From Jiella pelagia (GTDB taxonomy: Bacteria > Pseudomonadota > Alphaproteobacteria > Rhizobiales > Rhizobiaceae), in assembly GCF_026898155.1 (NCBI RefSeq), contig NZ_CP114028.1, positions 1 to 64,000 on the forward strand: a DNA stretch of 64,000 bases. The letters run 5' to 3'. A program made the translations under genes and the position numbers. The notes below the pieces were generated by a model. It ran no database searches, had not been told where the DNA came from, and worked only from the letters and a program-made list of their open reading frames with translations. Of this stretch, positions 57,689 through 64,000 are shown one piece after another. Each line of letters opens with the position of its first letter. Within the stretch, counting starts at the first letter, position 1.

Positions 57689-60600
57689 GCGAAGGGATCA
57701 CGCTGCTTTGTCAATGCCGGTGGCGTCAGGGGTAACCTGAGCCGCCAGATCGGCCTCGATCTCCTCAAGTTGCCGGCGTTTGTCTGCAAGCTCCTCCTCG
57801 AAGCCGAACTCCCAACCCTGGCGGGACTGGTAAGACGCCAACCGGCGCTTGGCGTCGTCGAGCCGGAACCGGTATTGCGATCGCTCATCCTCGAAACCGG
57901 CGACCACGTGCTCGATCCGTGACACCGCACCGAGCGGTGTGACGGTCAGGGCAAGGTCGATGTCGGTCTCCGCGCCGGTTCGTGCGAGCGCGACGTCATA
58001 CTGGAAGTCGTCCTGGCCGAAGCGCTGGCCGGAGAAGACCAGATCGAGGCCTCCTATATTGGCGATAGTCGTCTCATTCTCCTGCCGCACATGCACGAGC
58101 GTCATGATTTCCTTCATCAACGCCCGGCCGGCGGGCTTGCGTTCGGTGAAGGATTGTCCGCCCACGGTCATGACAAAGGCGTCGCCGGCGGTTGGAACCC
58201 TGCGCTCGATGTCCTTGCCAATCTCGGCGATCCGCGCGTATCATGTTCAATATCGCGTTCGGCATTGCGGATCTGGCGGCGGACGGCGAAGAGATCGTCT
58301 CGATGGGCGGCGCGCAAGCGTTCCAGTCGGGCAATATCGGCCTCAAGCCCTGCCTTCTGCATCAGCCGCTGATCGCCGGACGCGATCGCTTTGGCCATGG
58401 CGAACTGGTTGGCCTGGCCCTCGCCGAGATCTTCGAGCCTGCGTACGGACGTGTCGCCGGAGAGCGCCGCGGCAATGAACCGGGCCTTGCGCTCGTTGTT
58501 CTGCCACATCTGGGCGTCCATCGAGCCTTCGGTGGCGTAGGCGAAGATGTCGATCTCGTAGTGCTGATTGCCCTGCCGCTCGATGCGGCCCTCGCGCTGT
58601 TCGATCTGCGAGGGGAGCCAGGGCACGTCGAGGTGATGCAGCGCCTTGAGGCGAAGCTGGGCATTAACGACGGTGCCCATGGTTTCCGAGGAACTGATCA
58701 GGAAGCGGACCTTGCCGGCGTTCACATCGGCAAACAGCCGATGCTTGGCCTCGGTCTTTTTATAGTCCTGCATGAAGGCAATCTCGGACGCCGGAACACC
58801 GAGGCGGACGAGCCTCGTCGCGGATCCAGCGGTAGGCGGAGAAGCCTCTGCTTTTCTCGACGCTGATCGTGCCGAGATCGGAAAAGATCATCTGCGCCGC
58901 GCCCGGCAGATCGAAGGGTTTTCCCTCGCGGGTCAGATATTCGTTCTGACCCGTCTCGCGCCAGATGCGGAAGCTGTTCTCGATCAGCTTGTTGAACTTG
59001 TTGTCGGGCTCATTGTCATTGTCGGGATCGACCAGCCGGAGATCGATCGCCGCATGGCGCCCGTCGGTGATGACCGAGAGCAGAATGTCGTCGCCGGGCT
59101 GCGCCGGCCCCTCGCGTTTTTCGATCGCCTTGATGCGCGCCTCGAGCACCTGCTGATAGAGCTTGAAGTCATCCGTCGGCTTGGCGGTGACAATCTGGCG
59201 CTTGCCGGTCGAGACGGCCGGGATTTTCACATATGGCTTCAGATCCTCCGGCAGCACGACATCGCCGAAGGACCGGAACATGGCGATCAGCTCCGGCACA
59301 TTGACGAAGGTGGCGAACCGCGAAACGGGTTTGTATTTGCCCGAGGGCTGCAGCTCGAGTTTGGTCGCCACGTCGCCGAAGGTCGAGGCCCAGGCGTCGA
59401 ATTCATGCAGCCCGCGTTCCCTGAGAGCCTCGAATCCGAGGAAGCGCTGCACCGCGAACATTTCGCCGAGCGTATTGGTGATCGGCGTGCCGGAGGCGAG
59501 CACGAGCGCCCGGCCGGGGTTCTTCGTCTCGATGAACCGCGACTTCACATAGAGGTCCCACGCGCGCTGCGAGCCGTTCGGATCAACGCCCTTGAGCGTC
59601 GACATATTGGTGGCGAAGGAGAGCCTTCTGAACTCCTGCGCCTCGTCGACGATGATCTGGTCGACGCCGATCTCCGAAATCGTCAAGAGGTCGTCCTTGA
59701 CCGAGCCGAGCGCCTCAAGCCGATTGCGCAATCCCTCCTTCAGCCGCTCAAGACGCTTGCGCGACACCCGGTCGTCGCTTTCGACCCGGGTGAGCAGCTC
59801 CTCGTAGAGCGTGAGGCTCATCCTCGATCATCTGCTTTTCGAACGCGGCGGGAACGGAGATGAACTTGAAGGCGGAATGGGTGATGATGATCGCGTCCCA
59901 GGTCGCTGTCGCGGCACGCGACAGAAACCGGTGGCGTTTGTCTTTGGTGAAGTTGGTTTCATCGGCGACGAGAATGCGGGCGGTCGGATAAAGCGCCAGG
60001 AACTCGCGGGCCGCCTGCGCTAAGCAATGGCCGGGCACGACCAGCATGGCTTTCGAGATCAGGCCGAGCCGGCGTTGTTCCATGACCGCGGCTGCCATCG
60101 TCATGGTCTTGCTGGCGCCGACGGCGTGGGCGAGATAGGTCGCCCCCGAAGAAATGATCCGCCAGATGCCCCGTTTCTGGTGGCCATAAAGAACAAAGGC
60201 GCCAGAGGCGCCCGGTAGCTGGAGATGGTCCCCATCGAAGGATCGGGGCGCGATATTGTTGAAGGTATCGTTGTAGACCCGCGCCAGCCGGTCGGTCCGG
60301 TCGGGATCGGACCAGACCCATGTCTGGAAAGCGGTGTTGAACTTGGTCAGCTTCTCCTTGGCCGCCTCGGTATCGACGACATTGAGGACCCTGCGCTCGC
60401 TGTCCCCGTCTTTCACCGTATCGAAGATCTGCGGGATACGGCTGTTCAGGGCATCCGCGAGGAGCCTCACCGGCGTGCCGGCGCTTGGTGCCCCATTCGG
60501 ACGTGCCCTCGGCGCGATAGGCAAGCATGCGCCCATCGACCCTCCAGGAGGCGAGTTCCGGCATGTGACGGATGCGAATCTCGGTCCCCATTGTCTCCTT

Positions 60601-61246
60601 GACGAAGTCGACGACATCGCAGGCGGGAATCCAGGGGGCGCCAAGCCGCGCGGTGATCTCGGAAGGGCTGAGATCGGCCGGTTGCACCGCCCCGAGGCCT
60701 CGACATTCCGTTCATAGGCCGGATCAAGCTCGGTCGCAGCTTCCGCTGTGGCCAGCTTGTCGCGCACGGGGCCGGAAAGATAAGCGTCGGAAGTCTGCCA
60801 CGAGCCATCCGCCGGATCGCGGTAGATTGCGCTGCCCAACTCCTCGATGACCGTCTCCCGATCTTCATGCAGCAGCTCGGCAATATGGTCGATGTCGACA
60901 TGGCCGCGTTCGTTGAGGACGACGGCAAGCGCATCGGCCGCACTGGTGATCACGGGCGGTGACGGCGGCGCGATGACCCGTTCAGAAAAGATCGGGCCGG
61001 GCTTCGCGGTATCCGTATCGAGATCGTAGGTCTCGATGGAAGCGACTAGCCAGCAATCGGGATCGTTGAGGAAGGGCTGCAGGTTCGGTCGGCGATGCGT
61101 CTCGCGCGTCTCGCCGGTTTCCCCGTTCTCAGTGATCGACACCTTGGTGTGATTGATCGGCCCGAAGTCGCGCACGAAGCTCGACCAGGCGATGCGAAGC
61201 TTCACCTGCAGGTCGCGCCAGGGCTGATCGGTCTCCTGGGCCTTTA

Positions 61247-62092
61247 GGGCCCAGAATCATTCAGACCCAGAATGCGACGAGTGTTACGAGAGCGAGGGCT
61301 GAAAGGAAGTTTCGGGCGAGCTTGTCGTAGCGGGTGGCGATACGGCGGAAGTCCTTCAGCCTGCAGAAGGCGGCTTCGATGCGCCACCGGGCCTTGTAGC
61401 GGACGGCGTCGTAGTCGACTGGCCCCTTTCGGTTCGAGCGCCCGGGAATGACGACAGCGGCGCCTTCGGTCTTCAGACGTTTGCGCAGCGCGTTGGCGTC
61501 GTAGCCCTTGTCGGCGATCAAGCAGCGCACCCGGCCAGCCGCGTCCATCAGTGGTCCGGCCATGGTTATGTCGGCAACGTTGCCCGCCGTCAGCCGCAGA
61601 ATGACTGGGCGGCCCAGGAGGTCTGTCACCGCGTGGATCTTGGTGGTTTGGCCGCCCCGCGAGGGTCCGATTGCCTGCGCCTTCGTCCCCCTTTTCCGCC
61701 ATGGGCGGAGCGATGCGCCTTCACGTAGCTGGAGTCGATCGATGCCGAAAGCGCAAGGACGCCCCTGGCAACGAGAGCATCGAGGATGCGGCTCCAGATC
61801 TGGCGGCGGGACCAGCGGTTGAAGCGGTTGTAGATGGTCGTGGGCGGACCGTACTCGGCTGGGCAGTCCTGCCAGCGGCAGCCGGTCTTCAGAACATGCA
61901 GGATACCGCTGATCACGCGCCGATCATCGACCCTGCGCGCGCCCGGTTGGTTCTTCGGAAGGTGCGGCTCGATCGCCGCCCAGGCATCGTCGTCCAGCCA
62001 GAAAAGCCTGCTCATCATCGCCTCCGTCACAAAACCACGGCAGGGAATCCGATTTACTACAAACCTTCAACAGCCTGATTGGGTTTTGAACC
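61247..62092 (-). mobile_element. IS5-family (IS427-like) insertion sequence
   Basis: An 846-bp element with imperfect inverted repeats of about 18 bp (GGGCCCAGAATC and GGTTCAAAACCC at the ends). It is flanked by TA (61245-61246 and 62093-62094), part of a TTTAG/CTAG context. It contains two overlapping transposase frames. Confidence 0.75.
61261..62030 (-). CDS. IS5-family transposase, OrfA-OrfB joined by a probable -1 frameshift
   Basis: The first frame (62030-61626) has LFWLDDDAWAAIEPHLP, RRVISGILHVLKTGCRWQDCP and the DDE Asp in SASIDSSYVKAHR. The second (to 61261) has TDLLGRPVILRLTAGNVADI, CLIADKGYDANALRK with the second Asp and ARWRIEAAFCRLKDFRRIATRYDK with the Glu. The switch lies at an AAAAGGGGG run in HGGKGG, the usual programmed slippage site in this group. 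The two parts together make a normal transposase of about 256 residues. Confidence 0.85.
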
Positions 62093-63533
62093 TAGTACTA
62101 CAGTTGCGCATTGTTTGTTCATGTGATTCCGTGGGTTCGGCGACGGGAGGATGAGCGATGGCGGTGGCCGAATGGACTGGAACGCTGGTCGATTGGAGGG
62201 CGGAGCTTGCGCGGCTGAAGGGTTTCATTGCTTCGGCCCTGGGCCGGTCGGAAACGCGGGAGGCGGCGAGCGCCTTCATCGATGGATTGTTGTCGTCGGC
62301 GGAGCGCAAGACGGGGTGGATGCTGGCGGAAGAAGCAGGACTTGAGCGGCCTTATCGCATCCAGTCGCGGCTCGGCCGAAGCTTGTGGTCCGCCGATGAT
62401 CTGCGAGACCGCGTGCGCGAATATATCAACCAAGCGCTCGGCGACGAGGGTGGCGTGTTGGTGATCGATGAGACGGGGTTCCTGAAGAAGGGCAAACATT
62501 CGGTCGGGGTCGGCCGTCAGTATTCCGGGACCGCCGGACGGATCGAGAACTGCCAGATTGGCGTGTCCGCTGCCTATGCCAGCCGCTACGGCCACGCGCT
62601 CGTCGACCGGCGGCTCTACCTGCCGAAGGATTGGGCCGAGAACGAGGAAAGGCGCAGGAAGGCGTGCGTCCCGGACGAGGTGGTTTTCGCGACCAAGCCG
62701 GCCATGGCCAGGGAGATGATCGCGCGCACGCTCGACACGGGACTGCCCTGCGCCTGGGTCTTGGCGGATGCGCTTTACGGTTCGGACCACCAATTGCGGC
62801 GCATGCTGGAAAAGCGCGGGCAGCCCTACGTCCTTGCCGTGCCGTGCGCTCGAACCACACGCTTCGCTTCTTTGAGAACGGGCATCTGATCCAGACCGAT
62901 CCTTTGACCATGACGGAAGCATTCGAGGATGATCAGTGGGTCTCGCTCACCGCCGGTGAGGGCTCGAAGGGTCCGAGGCTCTACGATTGGGTCCGGGTGC
63001 CGCTCGGCTGGGAACAGGATGAAGGCTTCGAACGCTGGCTGCTCGTGCGTCGAAGCCGGCGCGATCCCGAGGCGCTCGCCTATTTCTTCGCCAACGCGCC
63101 GCAAGGCACCAGCCTCGCCGAACTCGCCGGCGCTGCCGGCCTTCGATGGACGATCGAGGAGTGCTTCCTGCGCGCCAAGGACGATCTCGGCCTTGACCAC
63201 TGCGAGGCGCGCTCCTGGCACGGATGGCACCGGCATATGAGCCTCGTCATGGCTGCGGCCGCCTTTCTCGTCAGACTCTCCGCCGATCAACGCCGCAGCG
63301 CCTTCGGCAAACGGGACAAAACGAGTCCAGAGGTCCTTGCGGCGGCATGACCCTGGCTCTCGCCAGGCTTCTGACCACGCCGGAGATCCACGCGCTCATC
63401 GCCAAGCTCCTCCTGTCGCCAACAACGCATCCGGCCTTCGTCTCGGCATGGTCACGATGGCGACGCGATCATCAAGCCGTCGCAGCTTGCCAGCCATCGG
63501 AAGAAACGCTCACATGCGCAACTGTAGTACTAG
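62092..63533 (+). mobile_element. IS701-family insertion sequence next to the IS5 element
   Basis: A 1442-bp unit including its target duplication CTAG (62092-62095 and 63530-63533). Just inside are perfect inverted repeats, TACTACAGTTGCGCA and its complement. CTAG-type targets are typical of the family. The left CTAG is made of the last base of the IS5 element plus its TAG flank, so IS701 came second. Confidence 0.85.
62158..63350 (+). CDS. IS701-family transposase, frameshifted
   Basis: About 395 residues when joined. The first part (to about 62845) has GVLVIDETGFLKKGKHSVGV with the first Asp and WVLADALYGSDHQLRR with the second. The second part has RWTIEECFLRAKDDLGLDHCEARSWHGWHRH with the Glu and continues to the end. 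The break is a 5-bp tandem duplication GCCGT-GCCGT at 62836-62845; one copy gives VLAVRSNHTLRFF, the expected sequence. This slip is not of the GAGCTC type. Confidence 0.85.
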
Positions 63534-64000
63534 GACTGCGCGCGCGGCATCACAGACCGGGATCAGCTTCCTGACGATGTTGATTTGCTTCTCCGAAAAC
63601 CCCTCGCCCGACCGGCCCTTGCGGACGGGAACCGGAGCGGGCTTGCCGTCGAGAACCTGCATGAGGCCTTTCGATGGGTCGAAGACAAAGCTGCCTTCGC
63701 GAATATGAGCGTCCTCGGGCTCGGCGAGATCGCTGAGCATTCCGCCACGCTCAAGATCGAAATCGATCGTTTCGGGTTCGCCGTCATAGATGGCGTCCGG
63801 AAGGCAGAGTATGGCGGCGTTCAAATCCGCCTCAAGGTCGCCGTCACCCCGCAGGCGGGTGTAACTCTCGCCGAAAGGACCGGTGGTGGTTCCATGGCGG
63901 CGGAGTACATGGTCGGGATGATCTGCAAACCAGCGATTGACGCGGAAGACTTCACTGTCTTCGCTGGCCGGAATGACCTGGGTCAGGTCCAGCCACGCGG

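Larger units (their letters stand above)
57698..64000 (-). pseudogene. Giant SNF2-type helicase of plasmids/ICEs, interrupted by two insertion sequences and frameshifted (5' end outside window)
   Basis: The fragments are 64000-63534 (FEGRSGEGFSEKQI-type segment ending CDAARAVL), then after the insertions 61246 down to 57698. Restored, it has a Walker-A-like AHAVGASKTMTM (the usual Gly before Lys-Thr is Ser here), motif II IIVDEAQEF, a FLISSSETMGTVVN segment and motif VI QREGRIERQGNQ, followed by a coiled coil and the end TPDATGIDKAA. Frame breaks at 58810, 59813, 60462 and 60694 are GAGCTC-type. One at 58233-58238 is a 2-base excess in CGCG. The IS5 and IS701 elements split the gene for real, so it is inactive even if the frameshifts are artefacts. 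Relatives on plasmids are often fused to an N6-methylase; that part would lie beyond the window. Confidence 0.8.

Overview
The window looks like GC-rich alphaproteobacterial DNA, most likely from a Hyphomicrobiales (Rhizobiales) plasmid or integrative element. The evidence is Ti-type tra genes with a MobQ oriT, a TraM/LuxR/LuxI quorum-sensing set, rhizobial plasmid families (ArdC, DUF736, ParB-like, WGR, a very large SNF2-type helicase) and a rhizopine/inositol catabolic cluster. No rRNA, tRNA, CRISPR array or replication origin was recognised.

Region 1 (1-20.5 kb) is catabolic. It holds a truncated and a complete MocD-like diiron oxygenase (the second read in frame into a MocE-like Rieske ferredoxin), a MocF-like ferredoxin reductase, a sterol-desaturase-family protein, four Gfo/Idh/MocA dehydrogenases (one IolG-like), three xylose-isomerase-like TIM barrels (one IolE-like), an IolD-like TPP hydrolase, an HpcH-type aldolase, a 2-hydroxyacid dehydrogenase, an aldehyde dehydrogenase, a TauE/SafE permease, and LacI and RpiR regulators. 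The reading offered is O-demethylation of a methylated cyclitol or rhizopine by the MocDEF oxygenase, followed by cyclitol oxidation, ring opening and aldol cleavage. A shared TTGCAA-N6-TTGCAA-type operator lies at three promoters, including the one of the RpiR gene.

Region 2 (20.7-33.1 kb) is a Ti-type conjugation module: traM-like, luxI, luxR (split by an IS256-family element), traB, traF, traA, oriT, traC, traD, traG, then HU, WGR and DUF736 genes. Region 3 (33.2-43.6 kb) is an insertion-sequence graveyard: an IS110 element, an ArdC gene, and an IS91-family element that has itself been hit by an IS256 element and by an ISL3/IS3 composite.

Region 4 (43.6-50.6 kb) is a cargo island bracketed by inverted IS91 copies. 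It has an RHH-GNAT pair, two XRE + ImmA/IrrE pairs and a four-gene ubiquitin-like operon (multi-ubiquitin protein, E2-like, JAB-E1 fusion, DUF6527). Region 5 (51.5-64 kb) is a plasmid-type operon (ParB-like, DUF7007, small proteins), an Xre-RES toxin-antitoxin pair, and a giant helicase gene interrupted by nested IS5- and IS701-family elements.

A pattern runs through the whole window. Eighteen apparent gene-breaking frameshifts fall exactly in a GAGCTC hexamer that carries one extra base in its centre (two bases in one case). Removing the extra bases restores full-length proteins. Most split genes here are therefore probably intact in the organism, and I annotate them as single genes with the frameshift noted.
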